This document shows, in pieces, positions 21,801-33,823 of a stretch of DNA of 64,000 nt. Source of the DNA: Pseudomonas chlororaphis. GTDB taxonomy: Bacteria > Pseudomonadota > Gammaproteobacteria > Pseudomonadales > Pseudomonadaceae. Position numbers and translations under genes: made by a program. Each line of letters opens with the position of its first letter. The first letter of the stretch is position 1. The notes under the pieces were generated by a model. The model worked only from the letters and a program-made list of their open reading frames with translations. It ran no database searches and was not told the origin of the DNA. Location: assembly GCF_000783395.1 (NCBI RefSeq), contig NZ_JSFK01000009.1, positions 62,001 to 126,000 on the forward strand. The letters are read 5' to 3'.

Positions 21801-23653
21801 TGTGTTACCGCTTTGCTGAATACGCGATAGCCGCCCGCAGGTGGGAGCTCCGTGTAGGAATACTCGGTCAATAACGCTATGGCATCTTCTACATGGGGCG
21901 TCGCCCCTTGCAATACTACGTACGCAGGACCGTTGAGCGATGCCAGCAATACCTTCGCCGCCTCGCGGGCGCCTGCGTCTTGAGGGTTGCTATTAAAAAA
22001 CCGAGCCGTTTCTCTTCTTAGTTGCAAATCGCTGTTCAGGTGCGCGTTTTCCAGCACATATCCCAGATAATCTTCGCGAAAGTAGTATTGAGGAAACTTA
22101 GCCGTGACCAAGACAACACTAACGGCCACTTCAAGCGGGGCAAACATGCTGCCGCCTTGCAGATTGTGCTTCATGCTTTCCACGACCGGAAGAACTCCGG
22201 GTATCACCTTCTTGGAAAACAGTGCCCAATGGGCATTATTTTCGGCGCGCAGTACTGAAGTCGGACCGGTCAGCGCAACGCCAGCGAAAATGATCAGTAC
22301 TGCTGATTGCAGCAGGTGCGCCTTCCGACTTTCGCGGTACAGGCACAAAACGCTGATGGCCGTCAGCAGGGGGAATGGCAACAGATAAAAGAACCGCCAA
22401 TAGATGTTTTCGGTAGTGACATATTTGATCACCCATGGCGAGACTACAGGGTTAAGCATGAACACGACGGGGATGATCAGCCAGGCCAGGAAAAATCGCC
22501 GATGGGGAGAGTAAAGCCCCACAACGAGAATCGATAGGCAGAAGAGTACGGGTGTCAACGGCAATGCCGGATTGATCAAATAGTCCAGTTGTCCATAAAA
22601 ATCCGAAGCGAACATGGCATTTACAGAGCTGCCAGCGGCCACATACTTGCGTGCATCGAGACTGAACACTACTGCCCATGCAATAACCGGAAACAAAGCC
22701 GCACAATACCGTGCTCCGGAGACAAACCCCCGACGACTGAACAGTTGTCGCTGCTCAATGCTGTAGGCACCCCAAATTACAGCCGACAATATGGGAAGGA
22801 AGACCAACGCGGTGGTAGTCAATCCCACCATGCTAATACCACCAACCAATAACAACCACCATCCACGGTTACCGGGATTGGCCAGGTACCGTAAAGACAA
22901 GTTCACCCACGCATATACGCCAAACGCGACAAAAACATATTTTCCCTGAAACGCCCGAGCAATGCTCAGATTGCCGTAAGTTCTGTGGGTTTCACCTAAC
23001 GAGAGCATGACAAGGACAAAAAAAACAGTAGCCCATAGGCACACCCATGGACGAGGCTCGAATAATGAAAGGACCAAGAACACCGCCAAGAACATGACAA
23101 TGCCTACCAAAAACGGAAACACTACATGATAAAGCGACAAGTACTCGATATTTAGGCACCAAGCCAACGCAGCTTGAGCGGTTTCGTAGTACTGAAAAAC
23201 AATCGAGTGAGGCTCGTCGGGCAAACCGGCGATCCAGGTAACCGCTTGGTCCAACGACCGTTCAGAATGCTCCATGTAATACACTGCTTTAGCGGCATAA
23301 ACTGAATCATCCATGTCCGGACGATCAATCGATACCGCCAGCACGCCCGTCAACAATGCAGCCAACAGGGTTGCGGCAATCGGCCAAGTGACGATTGACC
23401 CGCCCCTTTCCAGGAAAGTTGTTCGAACAACTGCGAAGGAGACCCACACCGCGATTATCATTGTGGCAGCGACGATCATTTTCGCAGCTAGCGCAAAGCT
23501 GAGGGAAAGCAATAGCCCCCCAACCAGGATGACTGTCGAAGATCCCAGAAACATCAGAAAACCCAATACTGGAAGCTCCAACAAAGGATGACTATCCAAG
23601 TTGAATCTTGCGTGGGGAACGCTTATGTCCCTATTACTCATTTGCACACTCAT
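21797..23653 (-). CDS. Polytopic GT-C-like membrane glycosyltransferase (putative)
   Basis: 618 aa, first gene of the glycan operon, about 12-13 membrane helices and a soluble C-terminal tail (from about residue 480). After the second or third helix there is [16 protein letters not shown], which resembles the acidic periplasmic-loop motif of GT-C enzymes that use polyprenyl-phosphate sugars (ArnT, GT39). I do not recognise the exact family. ATG 23653 is used; ATG 23641 has a better ribosome site (GAGTG). Clearly lower GC than cysS next door. Confidence 0.7.
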   Translation of the reverse strand: MSVQMSNRDISVPHARFNLDSHPLLELPVLGFLMFLGSSTVILVGGLLLSLSFALAAKMIVAATMIIAVWVSFAVVRTTFLERGGSIVTWPIAATLLAALLTGVLAVSIDRPDMDDSVYAAKAVYYMEHSERSLDQAVTWIAGLPDEPHSIVFQYYETAQAALAWCLNIEYLSLYHVVFPFLVGIVMFLAVFLVLSLFEPRPWVCLWATVFFVLVMLSLGETHRTYGNLSIARAFQGKYVFVAFGVYAWVNLSLRYLANPGNRGWWLLLVGGISMVGLTTTALVFLPILSAVIWGAYSIEQRQLFSRRGFVSGARYCAALFPVIAWAVVFSLDARKYVAAGSSVNAMFASDFYGQLDYLINPALPLTPVLFCLSILVVGLYSPHRRFFLAWLIIPVVFMLNPVVSPWVIKYVTTENIYWRFFYLLPFPLLTAISVLCLYRESRKAHLLQSAVLIIFAGVALTGPTSVLRAENNAHWALFSKKVIPGVLPVVESMKHNLQGGSMFAPLEVAVSVVLVTAKFPQYYFREDYLGYVLENAHLNSDLQLRRETARFFNSNPQDAGAREAAKVLLASLNGPAYVVLQGATPHVEDAIALLTEYSYTELPPAGGYRVFSKAVTQ

Positions 23654-23833
23654 TGATCACGAAAATTTTGCCTGCGAATGTCGATGACGGTAAACCCGTC
23701 AAATCTTCCATGTACTTCGCGCTCCAAAACGCGCCACAGGTTAACACTGTTGCCCATACGCTGGCGCTCCGCTGTTATAACTCACGCGTCAACGAGATGG
23801 ATCAGTCGGCTGCTCGACCGTAGCTGATCATAG

Positions 23834-23857
23834 AAAAAACCCGCACATGGCGGGTTT
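23834..23857 (-). terminator. Terminator of cysS
   Basis: Hairpin AAACCCGC/GCGGGTTT followed on the minus strand by a T run. Located about 37 bp after the cysS stop and before the glycan operon promoter region. Confidence 0.88.
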
Positions 23858-23893
23858 CATCTTATGAAGCGAATGGAGAAGTGGATCAAGCCA

Positions 23894-25276
23894 TCAGTCA
23901 GCCAACCGCCAGGTCGTGCCACCCTTGCCATCTTCGAGCGCCACGCCCATCGCCATGAGCTGATCACGAATCCGGTCCGACTCAGCCCAGTCTTTCGCCG
24001 CCCGAGCCGCCAGACGCGCCGCAATCAGCGCATCAACCTCAGCCGCATCGACACGCCCTTCAGCGCCCGCCTGCAAAAAGTCATCGGCTTCGAGCTGCAA
24101 CACACCCAACACACTCGCCAGCTCTTTCAGACGCGCCGCCAGACCTGCCGCTGCATCAAGATCGCTCTCACGCAGACGGTTGATCTCACGCACCATCTCA
24201 AACAGCACGGCGCAGGCTTCCGGCGTACCGAAGTCGTCGTTCATCACCGTGGTGAAGCGTTCAACAAACGCTTCGCCGCCAGCAGGCGCCACAGTCGGCA
24301 GGCCTTTCAACGCGTGGTAGAAACGCTCGAGTGCGCTTTTGGCGTCCTTGAGGTTGTCTTCCGAGTAGTTGATGGCACTGCGGTAGTGGCTCGACACCAG
24401 CAGGTAGCGCACGACTTCCGGGTGGTACTTTTCCAGCACGTCGCGAATGGTGAAGAAGTTGTTCAAGGACTTGGACATCTTCTCGCCATTGATGCGGATC
24501 ATGCCGCAATGCATCCACGCGTTGGCGTAGGTCTTGCCGGTGGCCGCTTCGCTCTGGGCGATTTCGTTTTCGTGGTGCGGGAACTCGAGGTCGCTGCCGC
24601 CGCCATGAATGTCGAAGGTCTCGCCGAGGCAGCAGGTGGACATCACCGAGCACTCGATGTGCCAGCCCGGACGCCCGGCGCCCCATGGCGATTCCCAGCT
24701 CGGCTCGCCGGGTTTGGCAGCTTTCCACAGCACGAAGTCCAGCGGGTCCTGTTTCGACTCGTCGACTTCGATGCGCGCGCCGATGCGCAGGTCTTCGATT
24801 TTCTTGCGCGACAGCTTGCCGTAGCCCATGAACTTGGCGACGCGGTAGTACACGTCGCCATTGCCCGGTGCGTAGGCGTAGCCCTTGTCGATCAGGGTCT
24901 GGATCATCGCGTGCATGCCCGGGATGTGATCCGTGGCACGCGGCTCCATGTCCGGCTTTTTGATGTTCAGGCGCGCTTCATCTTCGTGCATCGCGGCGAT
25001 CATGCGCTCGGTCAACGCTTCGAACGATTCACCGTTCTCGTTGGCGCGGTTGATGATCTTGTCGTCGATGTCGGTGATGTTGCGCACGTAGGTCAGGTCG
25101 TAACCGCTGAACCGCAACCAGCGGGTCACCAGGTCGAACGCGACCATGCTGCGGCCATGGCCCAGGTGGCAGTAGTCATATACGGTCATCCCGCAGACGT
25201 ACATGCGCACCTTGTTGCCATCCAGCGGCTTGAAGACTTCTTTGCTCTTGGTGAGCGTGTTGTAGATCGTAAGCAC
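23894..25276 (-). CDS. cysS: Cysteinyl-tRNA synthetase
   Basis: Class I aminoacyl-tRNA synthetase, 460 aa, full length. Zinc/active-site cysteine in [13 protein letters not shown]-type motif CHLGHGR, a second zinc-site region ([34 protein letters not shown]) and [11 protein letters not shown]. Start ATG 25276. It follows glnS by about 20 bp, so the two probably form an operon. Confidence 0.98.
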   Translation of the reverse strand: MLTIYNTLTKSKEVFKPLDGNKVRMYVCGMTVYDYCHLGHGRSMVAFDLVTRWLRFSGYDLTYVRNITDIDDKIINRANENGESFEALTERMIAAMHEDEARLNIKKPDMEPRATDHIPGMHAMIQTLIDKGYAYAPGNGDVYYRVAKFMGYGKLSRKKIEDLRIGARIEVDESKQDPLDFVLWKAAKPGEPSWESPWGAGRPGWHIECSVMSTCCLGETFDIHGGGSDLEFPHHENEIAQSEAATGKTYANAWMHCGMIRINGEKMSKSLNNFFTIRDVLEKYHPEVVRYLLVSSHYRSAINYSEDNLKDAKSALERFYHALKGLPTVAPAGGEAFVERFTTVMNDDFGTPEACAVLFEMVREINRLRESDLDAAAGLAARLKELASVLGVLQLEADDFLQAGAEGRVDAAEVDALIAARLAARAAKDWAESDRIRDQLMAMGVALEDGKGGTTWRLAD

Positions 25277-25296
25277 GACAGTTCCTTAAGACTTAA

Positions 25297-26997
<1,701 letters not shown>

Positions 26998-27247
26998 AGG
27001 ATCCTTGACTTACAGGTGCGCGGCCGCAGAGGGGCCAGACAAAACAAAGCCGCTATCATAGCCGATGCTGTCAAGGGGCTGACAGAGCACGGCCTATAAA
27101 GGAGCGCATTTAATCGCAGGGATTTGGAAAAACAGCCTCGAAATTCGCGCCTGTCACGCTAAACTGCGCACCTTGGCCGATGCAGGCTGAACCGGTTTCG
27201 GGACTTTGTGTCCGGAAACCACGAATTCCTAATAAAGAGTAGCGATC

Positions 27248-27751
27248 ATGACTCAAGTTAAATTGACCACCAATCATGGCGACATCGTCATCGAACTGAA
27301 CGCTGAAAAGGCGCCGATCACCGTCGCCAACTTCATCGAGTACGTCAAAGCCGGTCACTACGAAAACACCGTTTTCCACCGTGTCATCGGCAACTTCATG
27401 ATCCAGGGCGGCGGTTTCGAGCCAGGCATGAAAGAAAAGAAAGACAAGCGTCCAAGCATCCAGAACGAAGCTGACAACGGTCTTTCCAACGAGAAATACA
27501 CCGTTGCCATGGCCCGCACCATGGAACCGCATTCGGCGTCCGCACAGTTCTTCATCAACGTCGCCGACAACACCTTCCTCAATCACAGCGGCAAGAACAC
27601 TCAGGGCTGGGGCTACGCGGTATTCGGTAAAGTCACCGCAGGCACTGACGTTGTCGACAAGATCAAAGGTGTTTCGACCACCTCCAAGGCCGGTCACCAG
27701 GACGTACCTGCAGACGACGTGATCATCGAGAAAGCCGAGATCATTGAGTGA
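27248..27751 (+). CDS. ppiB: Peptidyl-prolyl cis-trans isomerase B (cyclophilin)
   Basis: Cytoplasmic cyclophilin, 167 aa, no signal peptide. Catalytic arginine in [16 protein letters not shown]; further active-site motifs [16 protein letters not shown] and [11 protein letters not shown]. Start ATG 27248. The stop overlaps the GTG start of lpxH, a pairing common in Pseudomonas. Confidence 0.96.
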   Translation: MTQVKLTTNHGDIVIELNAEKAPITVANFIEYVKAGHYENTVFHRVIGNFMIQGGGFEPGMKEKKDKRPSIQNEADNGLSNEKYTVAMARTMEPHSASAQFFINVADNTFLNHSGKNTQGWGYAVFGKVTAGTDVVDKIKGVSTTSKAGHQDVPADDVIIEKAEIIE

Positions 27752-28494
27752 TACTGCTGATTTCAGACTTGCATCTGGAAGAGGAGCGCCCGGACATTAC
27801 CCGGGCGTTTCTGGATTTGCTCGCTGGACGCGCCCGCTCGGCGAGTGCGTTGTACATTCTCGGCGACTTCTTCGAAGCGTGGATTGGCGATGACGCCATG
27901 ACGCCCTTCCAGCGTTCCATCTGCCAAGCCCTGCGCGAACTGAGCGACAGCGGCACGGCGATTTTTCTGATGCACGGCAATCGCGACTTCATGCTCGGCA
28001 AGGCCTTCTGCAAGCAGGCCGGCTGTACGTTGTTGAAGGACCCGAGTGTCGTGCAGTTTTACGGCGAGCCGGTGCTGTTGATGCACGGCGACAGCCTCTG
28101 TACCCGCGACGTTGGCTATATGAAGCTGCGCCGCTATCTGCGTAACCCGATCACGCTGTTTATCCTGCGCAACCTGCCGCTGAGCAGCCGCCATAAACTG
28201 GCGCGCAAGCTGCGCAGCGAGAGCAAGGCGCAGACGCGGATGAAGGCTAATGACATTGTCGATGTCACGCCTGAAGAGATTCCGCGGATCATGCAGGCGT
28301 TTGGCGTGAAAACCTTGATTCACGGCCACACCCACCGCCCGGCGATTCACAAGTTGCAGCTTGGTGAACAAGCGGCGAAACGGATTGTGTTGGGGGATTG
28401 GGATCGGCAGGGTTGGGCGTTGCAGGTGGATGAGAGCGGCTACGCGTTGGCGCCGTTTGACTTCGCCCCGCCGCTGGCTTTGCCGCATGGCTGA
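27748..28494 (+). CDS. lpxH: UDP-2,3-diacylglucosamine diphosphatase
   Basis: Lipid A pathway enzyme that releases UMP to give lipid X; peripheral at the inner membrane. 248 aa. Metallophosphoesterase motifs: [12 protein letters not shown] (D-x-H), [11 protein letters not shown] (GDxxD), HGNRDFMLG (GNHD type), and HGHTHRP near the C terminus. GTG start at 27748 overlaps the ppiB stop. Confidence 0.97.
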   Translation: MILLISDLHLEEERPDITRAFLDLLAGRARSASALYILGDFFEAWIGDDAMTPFQRSICQALRELSDSGTAIFLMHGNRDFMLGKAFCKQAGCTLLKDPSVVQFYGEPVLLMHGDSLCTRDVGYMKLRRYLRNPITLFILRNLPLSSRHKLARKLRSESKAQTRMKANDIVDVTPEEIPRIMQAFGVKTLIHGHTHRPAIHKLQLGEQAAKRIVLGDWDRQGWALQVDESGYALAPFDFAPPLALPHG

Positions 28495-28503
28495 AGATAG
28501 CTA

Positions 28504-28746
28504 CCCCCTCACCCCAGCCCTCTCCCCCAGGGGGCGAGGGGGAAAGGGAGCCGATCTCTGTACTTTTCAAAACCGAGTTCGACTGAAGTCAGACAGTCCC
28601 CTCTCCCCAACGGGGCGAAGGGCAAAGGGAGCCGATCTCTATGCTTTTCAAAAACCTGAGTTCGGCTCGGTATTGCAAGTCGGTGTACCTCGAACAATCA
28701 ACTCGGTCAGTCCCCTCTCCCCCTGGGAGAGGGTTAGGGTGAGGGG
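28504..28746. repeat. Compound CCCCTCACCC...GGGTGAGGGG repeat element
   Basis: Same terminal inverted repeats as 4601-4778 (CCCCTCACCCCAGCCCTCTC and GAGAGGGTTAGGGTGAGGGG). The internal unit GGGAGCCGATCTCT plus CTTTTCAAAA occurs twice (28548 and 28629), each after a CCCTCTCCCC-type block, so this copy has an extra internal repeat. It fills the gap between convergent lpxH and the EmrB-like gene. Confidence 0.8.
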
Positions 28747-28755
28747 CTTTTGACC

Positions 28756-30285
28756 TTAGTGCCCGGAAGCAGCCGGCCCTGCCTTGGCGGCAAACGGTGG
28801 TTTCGCCAGCCACACAATCAGAATCAACCCCATAAACCCCCAGCCCAGCAGCGTGAAGTAATCCACGGTGGAAAGCATGTACGCCTGGCTGGTGAGGATC
28901 TGATCCATCTGCGCATACGCCGATTGGCTCGCCCCGCCCAAATGATTCAAGGTCTCGCGCGTCGCCGGTTCAAAGGTACTGATGCTCTCACTCATATACG
29001 CATGATGCTGATCCGCGCGGCGAATCCAGATCCACGTGGTCAGCGACGCCGCAAAGCTACCGCCCAACGTCCGCAGGAAAGTCGCCAGACCGGCACCATC
29101 GGCAATCTGGCTCGGCGGCAGGTCCGACATCAGAATGCTCAAGGTCGGCATGAAGAACAGCGCCACACCAATGCCCATGAACAATTGCACGAGCGCGATG
29201 TGCTGGAAGTCCACCTCATTGGTGAATCCAGCTCGCATAAAGCAGCTCAAGCCAATCGCCAGAAACGCCAGCCCGGCCAGCAAACGCAGGTCGAACTTGT
29301 TCGCGTACTTGCCGACAAACGGCGACAGCAGCACCGGCAGAATGCCGATCGGCGCCACGGCCAGACCGGCCCAGGTCGCGGTGTAGCCCATTTGCGTCTG
29401 CAACCACTGCGGCAGGATCAGGTTGATGCCGAAGAAGCCGGCATAACCCAGCACCAACACCAGCGTGCCAATGCGGAAGTTGCGGTAGGCGAACAACCGC
29501 AGATTCACCACCGGATGCTGGTCGGTCATTTCCCAGATAACGAATACCGCCAGCGCAATCACCGAAATCGCCGCGCCGATGATGATGAAGTTCGACTCGA
29601 ACCAATCCAGGTCGTTGCCCTTATCGAGGATCACCTGCAACGCGCCGACACCAATGATCAGCGTGATCAGACCGACGTAATCCATCGGTTGACGGCTGGT
29701 TTCCACCGGGCGTTTGGCCAATTGCGAGCGCACCACCATCACCGCAAAGATGCCGATCGGCACGTTGATGAAGAAGATCCACGGCCAGCTGTAACTGTCG
29801 GTAATCCAGCCACCGAGAATCGGCCCGGCAATCGGCGCGACCACCGTGACCATCGCCAGCAATGCCAGGGCCATGCCGCGCCTCGCCGGTGGATAAACCG
29901 CGATCAACAGGGTTTGCGTCATCGGATACAGCGGCCCGGCGACCAGCCCTTGCAGCACACGGAATCCGATCAGTTCCGGCATCGACGTCGAGATACCGCA
30001 GAGAAACGAGGCCAGCACAAACAGAATGGTGGCCCAGAGAAACAGCTTCACCTCGCCGAAACGGCGGCTGAGCCAACCGGTCAGCGGCAGCGCAATCGCG
30101 TTGCTCACGGCGAACGAGGTGATCACCCAGGTGCCCTGCTCCGAACTCACCCCGAGGTTGCCGGAAATCGTCGGCAACGCCACGTTGGCAATGGTCGTGT
30201 CGAGCACTTGCATGAACGTCGCCAGCGACAGGCCGATGGTGCTGAGTAACAGGCTGGGCGGCGTGAAAGAGGCGTTATTGCTCAT
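28756..30285 (-). CDS. EmrB-type DHA2 family MFS drug exporter
   Basis: Inner-membrane proton antiporter, 509 aa, 14 helices. Motif C-type region after MQVLDTTIANVALPTISG, cytoplasmic loop motif GWLSRRFGEVKLFLW, and the DHA2 motif GPILGGWITDSYSWPWIFFINVPIG. Last gene of a marR - OMF - adaptor - pump operon. Substrates are probably organic toxicants or drugs. Confidence 0.94.
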   Translation of the reverse strand: MSNNASFTPPSLLLSTIGLSLATFMQVLDTTIANVALPTISGNLGVSSEQGTWVITSFAVSNAIALPLTGWLSRRFGEVKLFLWATILFVLASFLCGISTSMPELIGFRVLQGLVAGPLYPMTQTLLIAVYPPARRGMALALLAMVTVVAPIAGPILGGWITDSYSWPWIFFINVPIGIFAVMVVRSQLAKRPVETSRQPMDYVGLITLIIGVGALQVILDKGNDLDWFESNFIIIGAAISVIALAVFVIWEMTDQHPVVNLRLFAYRNFRIGTLVLVLGYAGFFGINLILPQWLQTQMGYTATWAGLAVAPIGILPVLLSPFVGKYANKFDLRLLAGLAFLAIGLSCFMRAGFTNEVDFQHIALVQLFMGIGVALFFMPTLSILMSDLPPSQIADGAGLATFLRTLGGSFAASLTTWIWIRRADQHHAYMSESISTFEPATRETLNHLGGASQSAYAQMDQILTSQAYMLSTVDYFTLLGWGFMGLILIVWLAKPPFAAKAGPAASGH

Positions 30286-30343
30286 TGTGAATCCTTTGGA
30301 ACCGGGTTGGCGCCCTGTCTGTTACAGACACAGCAGCCCTTGA

Positions 30344-30431
30344 GGGAGCGAGCCTGCTCGCGAATGCTGACTGACATTCAACATGGAAGTTGTCTGACAC
30401 ACCGCTTTCGCGAGCAGGCTCGCTCCCACAG
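30344..30431. repeat. REPIN between pump and adaptor genes
   Basis: GGGAGCGAGCCTGCTCGCGA and its inverted copy TCGCGAGCAGGCTCGCTCCC, with core GTCTGACACACCGCTTTC in the right arm. It lies inside the efflux operon, in the gap between EmrA-like and EmrB-like genes, so it may affect read-through or mRNA stability. Confidence 0.92.
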
Positions 30432-30440
30432 GGGAAAGAT

Positions 30441-31643
30441 TCAGCGTTGCGCGGTTTTGCTCACCGCAGCGCTGTTGTCGTGGATCAGCTGCGCAATCAT
30501 CGCGTCGGCTTCGGCCAGTTGGCGGTCGTAGACGTTGGTGCTGAACGACGCTTTCTGCGGTGGCTGCTGTGCGAGCACCGGGCCGCTCTGGTCGTGCAGG
30601 TTCACTTCAACATTGGTCGACAGACCGACGCGCAGCGGATGCTTGGCCAGTTCTTCGGCGTTGATGTGAATCCGCACCGGTACACGCTGAACAATTTTGA
30701 TCCAGTTACCGGTGGCGTTCTGCGCCGGCAGCAGAGCAAACGCGCTACCGGTACCGGCGCCGAGGCTGTCGACGGTGCCGCTGTATTTCACGTCGCTGCC
30801 GTAGATGTCGGACTCGATATCGACCGGCTGACCGATGCGCATGTCACGCAGTTGGGTTTCCTTGAAGTTGGCGTCGATCCACAGCTGATCCAGCGGGATC
30901 ACCGCCATCAACGCCGTGCCCGGCTGCACGCGCTGACCGAGTTGCACGGTGCGTTTGGCGACATAACCGGTGACCGGCGCGATCAACGTGCTGCGGGCAT
31001 TGGTCAGGTAGGCCTGACGCAGATCGGCAGCCGCCGACATCACGTCAGGATGCGACGACACCACGGTGTCATCGACCAGTGCGCTGGTGGTTTTCAGTTG
31101 CTGCTTGGCGTTGGCCAGGGCGTTTTGCGCCGAGGTCAGGTCGTCGCGAGCGTGGGACAGTTCTTCCTGAGAAATCGCCCCGCCCTGCGCGAGGTTTTTC
31201 CGGCGGTTGTAGTTGTCCTGGGCTTTCTGCACTTCGGCCTGCTGCGCGTTGACCTGGGCTTTCATGCCATCAACGTTGCTGTACAAGCCACGCACCTGAC
31301 GCACGGTGCGCGCCAGTTTCGCCTGGGCACTTTGCAGGCCGACTTCAGCATCGTTCGGGTCGAAGTTGATCAGCACCTGACCTTCGTGAACCAGATCACC
31401 ATCGTCAGCACCGATGCTGACCACGGTGCCGGTCACCAGCGGGGTGATTTCGACGACGTTGCCGTTGACGTAGGCGTCGTCGGTGCTTTCGTTAAAGCGC
31501 CCGATGAATTCGTGATACGCCCAGACGCCGGCGCAGGCGAGTGCAACCACAACAGCCAGCACCAGCAGCATGACTTTGCGCTTGCGCGGGTTGCCGGTGT
31601 CCGGGGTGTTGCCTTGAGCTTGGGTGTTTTCGGCAGTGGCCAT
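30441..31643 (-). CDS. EmrA/HlyD-type periplasmic adaptor
   Basis: 400 aa. A single N-terminal membrane anchor (KVMLLVLAVVVALACAGVWAY) is followed by VNGNVVEITPLVTGTV (biotinyl-lipoyl half), a long coiled-coil hairpin (about residues 100-215) and the second lipoyl/beta-barrel part (LIAPVTGYVAKRTVQLG). Links the EmrB-like pump to the outer-membrane factor encoded just upstream. Confidence 0.94.
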   Translation of the reverse strand: MATAENTQAQGNTPDTGNPRKRKVMLLVLAVVVALACAGVWAYHEFIGRFNESTDDAYVNGNVVEITPLVTGTVVSIGADDGDLVHEGQVLINFDPNDAEVGLQSAQAKLARTVRQVRGLYSNVDGMKAQVNAQQAEVQKAQDNYNRRKNLAQGGAISQEELSHARDDLTSAQNALANAKQQLKTTSALVDDTVVSSHPDVMSAAADLRQAYLTNARSTLIAPVTGYVAKRTVQLGQRVQPGTALMAVIPLDQLWIDANFKETQLRDMRIGQPVDIESDIYGSDVKYSGTVDSLGAGTGSAFALLPAQNATGNWIKIVQRVPVRIHINAEELAKHPLRVGLSTNVEVNLHDQSGPVLAQQPPQKASFSTNVYDRQLAEADAMIAQLIHDNSAAVSKTAQR

Positions 31644-31658
31644 GACAATTACCTTGAA

Positions 31659-33128
31659 TTAGTTGTGCGGCGTGGCTGGGCTGGCGTTGGCTGCGGTCAG
31701 GGTTTGCCCCTGGAAGCCGCCGCCCAGCGCTTGCATCAGTTGAATCGACAGGTCGATCTGCTCGGCATTGAGGGTGGCCAGTTGACGCTGGGCCTGCAGC
31801 AATTGCTGCTCGATGCTGAGCACGTCCAGGTAGTTGCCGATGCCGGAACCGTAACGCTGGACGACGGTGTTGTAAGAGTCCTGAGCGATGTCGGTGGCGT
31901 GTTGCTGCGCACCGATCTGCCGGCCGATGTCACGCAACTGGTTGATCGTGTCGCTGACATCGCCCAGTGCTTTCACCAGACTTTTGTTGTACTGCGCCAC
32001 CGCCAGGTCGTAATCGGCGTCGCGCGCATCGAGGTTGGCGCGCAGGCGCCCGCCGTCGAAGATCGGCACCGAAATGGTCGGGGCAATGTTGAAGAAGCGA
32101 CTGGCCGAACCGAACATCGCGTCACCCAACAAGGACTCGGCGCCGGCCGAGGCCGACAGGTTCAAGTTGGGATAGAAGCGGGTTTTCGCCGAGTCGATGT
32201 CCTTGCTCGCCGCTTCTACGCGCCAACGGGCGGCGACCAGATCCGGGCGACGACCGAGCAGTTCCGCCGGCAATACCGACGGCACGGCGACAGCGCTGGC
32301 TTGCAGGACTTTCGGTCGGGCGATTTCGTTGCCGCGATCCGGGCCTTTGCCGAGCAGTACGGCCAAGGCGATCTTGGCGCTGTTCAAGCGTTTTTCTGCG
32401 TCAATCAGGCTGGCCTCGGAACTGGCTTCCAGACTTTGCGTTTGCTGGAACTGGTACTGGCTGTCGATGCCGGAACTCAGGCGACGCTGGCTCAGGTCGA
32501 GCATCTGCTTGGTGCGTTTGAGGTCTTCGTTCGCCAGGTCATAAACGATGTGCGCCTGACCGAGATCGCTGTAGGCACGAGCGACATCGGCAGCAAGCGT
32601 CAATTGTGCAGCCTGACGATCGACCTCAGCGGCGCGGGCCTGACCGAGTGCAGCTTCCCAGGCATCACGCTGGCCGCCCCAGAGGTCGAAGTTGTAATTG
32701 AACCCGGCGCTGACGTTACGCACGGTGGCGTAGGCATCGCCCTGCCCCAGCGGGTCCTGATCCTTGGCCAGGCGCGAACGGCTGATGCCAGCGCTGGCGT
32801 CGAGGGTCGGATAACGCTCGGCGTCGGCGGCATACGCAGCGGCGTTGGCCTGATGCGCGCGGGCTTCGGCGATTTGCATGTCCGGGCTGTCGTGCAGGGC
32901 TTCGCGGATCAGACCGTCGAGTTGCGGGTCGCCGAGGCTGGTCCACCAGTCGCTTTTCGGCCACGCGGCCGGCGACAGGGTCACGCCGTTGAGGGATTGG
33001 CCGACCTTCAGGTTTTTCGCATCGAGGCTCGCGCCCGACGTGTCGAGGCCGCTGTAGTTGGCGCAGCCGGCGAGGATCATCGCCGACAGCACCAGCGTCA
33101 GGCTGCTGCGCAAGGTTTTACCGCTCAT
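31659..33128 (-). CDS. NodT/OprM-family outer-membrane efflux lipoprotein
   Basis: 489 aa. Lipobox LVLSAMILAGC gives a lipidated cysteine about 23 residues in, followed by two OEP repeats with long coiled coils. ATG 33128 is preceded by TTAGGTG and is preferred over GTG 33137; it overlaps the end of the marR gene by 11 nt. Outer-membrane channel for the EmrAB-like pair. Confidence 0.93.
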   Translation of the reverse strand: MSGKTLRSSLTLVLSAMILAGCANYSGLDTSGASLDAKNLKVGQSLNGVTLSPAAWPKSDWWTSLGDPQLDGLIREALHDSPDMQIAEARAHQANAAAYAADAERYPTLDASAGISRSRLAKDQDPLGQGDAYATVRNVSAGFNYNFDLWGGQRDAWEAALGQARAAEVDRQAAQLTLAADVARAYSDLGQAHIVYDLANEDLKRTKQMLDLSQRRLSSGIDSQYQFQQTQSLEASSEASLIDAEKRLNSAKIALAVLLGKGPDRGNEIARPKVLQASAVAVPSVLPAELLGRRPDLVAARWRVEAASKDIDSAKTRFYPNLNLSASAGAESLLGDAMFGSASRFFNIAPTISVPIFDGGRLRANLDARDADYDLAVAQYNKSLVKALGDVSDTINQLRDIGRQIGAQQHATDIAQDSYNTVVQRYGSGIGNYLDVLSIEQQLLQAQRQLATLNAEQIDLSIQLMQALGGGFQGQTLTAANASPATPHN

Positions 33129-33600
33129 TGTGTTCACCTAACCGCTGGAGGGTGATCGGGTCACCGGCTGCCAGCAGAATTTTCTTGAGAATGTATTCCA
33201 GGGTCTTCAACTCGTCCGGGGTGACGGCGCCGGCCAGTTCATTCATCGCATCGGCGCCGATGTGCGGCAGGCGATCGGCCAGTTGCTGGCCTTGTTCGGT
33301 CAGCTTCAGTTGCACCTGACGGCGATCGCCTTCGCTGCGCTGGCGAGCCAGAAAGTCTTTCTGCTCCAGACGATCGAGCATGCGTGTCATCGAACCGCTG
33401 TCCAGCGACAGGTGCCGGCACAGCTCGGTCGGGGTATCGACGCCAAACTGGGCCATGATGATCAACACCTTGAACTGCGCGGCGGTGATGCCGTGGGGTT
33501 CCATGTGGGTGTCGATGATCCGGTCCTTGAGCAGCGCAGCACGGCCAAGCAACAGGCCGAGATGGCAATGTTTGAATTCGTCCGGGGTGAAATGCTTCAT
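33118..33600 (-). CDS. MarR-family repressor of the efflux operon
   Basis: 160 aa winged-helix regulator. DNA-binding part: TPTELCRHLSLDSGSMTRMLDRLEQKDFL and wing ARQRSEGDRRQVQLKLTEQG. First gene of the operon it probably represses, and the promoter region carries two ACTGCCTAGGCAGT-type palindromes. Inducers are probably pump substrates. Confidence 0.94.
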   Translation of the reverse strand: MKHFTPDEFKHCHLGLLLGRAALLKDRIIDTHMEPHGITAAQFKVLIIMAQFGVDTPTELCRHLSLDSGSMTRMLDRLEQKDFLARQRSEGDRRQVQLKLTEQGQQLADRLPHIGADAMNELAGAVTPDELKTLEYILKKILLAAGDPITLQRLGEHNER

Positions 33601-33614
33601 TTGCTCACCTAATA

Positions 33615-33670
33615 ACTGCCTAGGCAGTGAATGTATGTCGAGATGTTACTGCCTAGGCAGCGAATGTCAA
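33615..33670 (-). promoter_or_regulatory. Autoregulated promoter with two MarR palindromic operators
   Basis: On the minus strand TTGACA (33670-33665) and TAACAT (33648-33643) form a -35/-10 pair with a 16-bp spacer. The palindrome CTGCCTAGGCAG fills that spacer (33649-33660). A second, perfect palindrome ACTGCCTAGGCAGT (33615-33628) lies just after the predicted start, 33 bp (three turns) away. Occupancy would block polymerase directly. Confidence 0.85.
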
Positions 33671-33741
33671 CGCAATAGTTAGGTTGCTTTGCAATTAGTT
33701 GACCAATGGACTGGGTTTTTGTGCTGAAGAGGGGTGACGAA

Positions 33742-33820
33742 GATCAAAAGATCGCAGCCTTCGGCAGCTCCTACAGGGATGTGAAACATGTAGGAGCTGC
33801 CGAAGGCTGCGATCTTTTGA
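33742..33820. repeat. Long inverted repeat of the AAAAGATCGCAGCCTTCGGC family
   Basis: GATCAAAAGATCGCAGCCTT with CGGCAGCTCCTACA, and its inverted copy TGTAGGAGCTGCCGAAGGCT, form about 34-bp arms around an 11-bp loop. It is related to the element at 63605-63696 and to the hairpin at 59203, and is a different REP family from the GAGCGAGCCTGCTCGC type. Confidence 0.85.
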
Positions 33821-33823
33821 CCT

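Noticed and set aside
23634..23747. 37-codon minus-strand frame (ending FVINECANE) just before the glycan operon
   Set aside because: Protein-like ending and a good position for a gene remnant, but no clear start or ribosome site and it overlaps the next gene start; could be the 3' end of a deleted gene.
27038..27085. Possible divergent promoter between glnS and ppiB
   Set aside because: TTGACA- and TATGAT-like hexamers are present, but their spacing is wrong (8 bp) in each direction tried.
30390..33155. Very long + strand open frame (over 900 codons) across the efflux operon
   Set aside because: It is antisense to three well-recognised genes (MarR-linked OMF, EmrA-like), is rich in His/Arg/Gln with no family resemblance, and results from high-GC codon bias.
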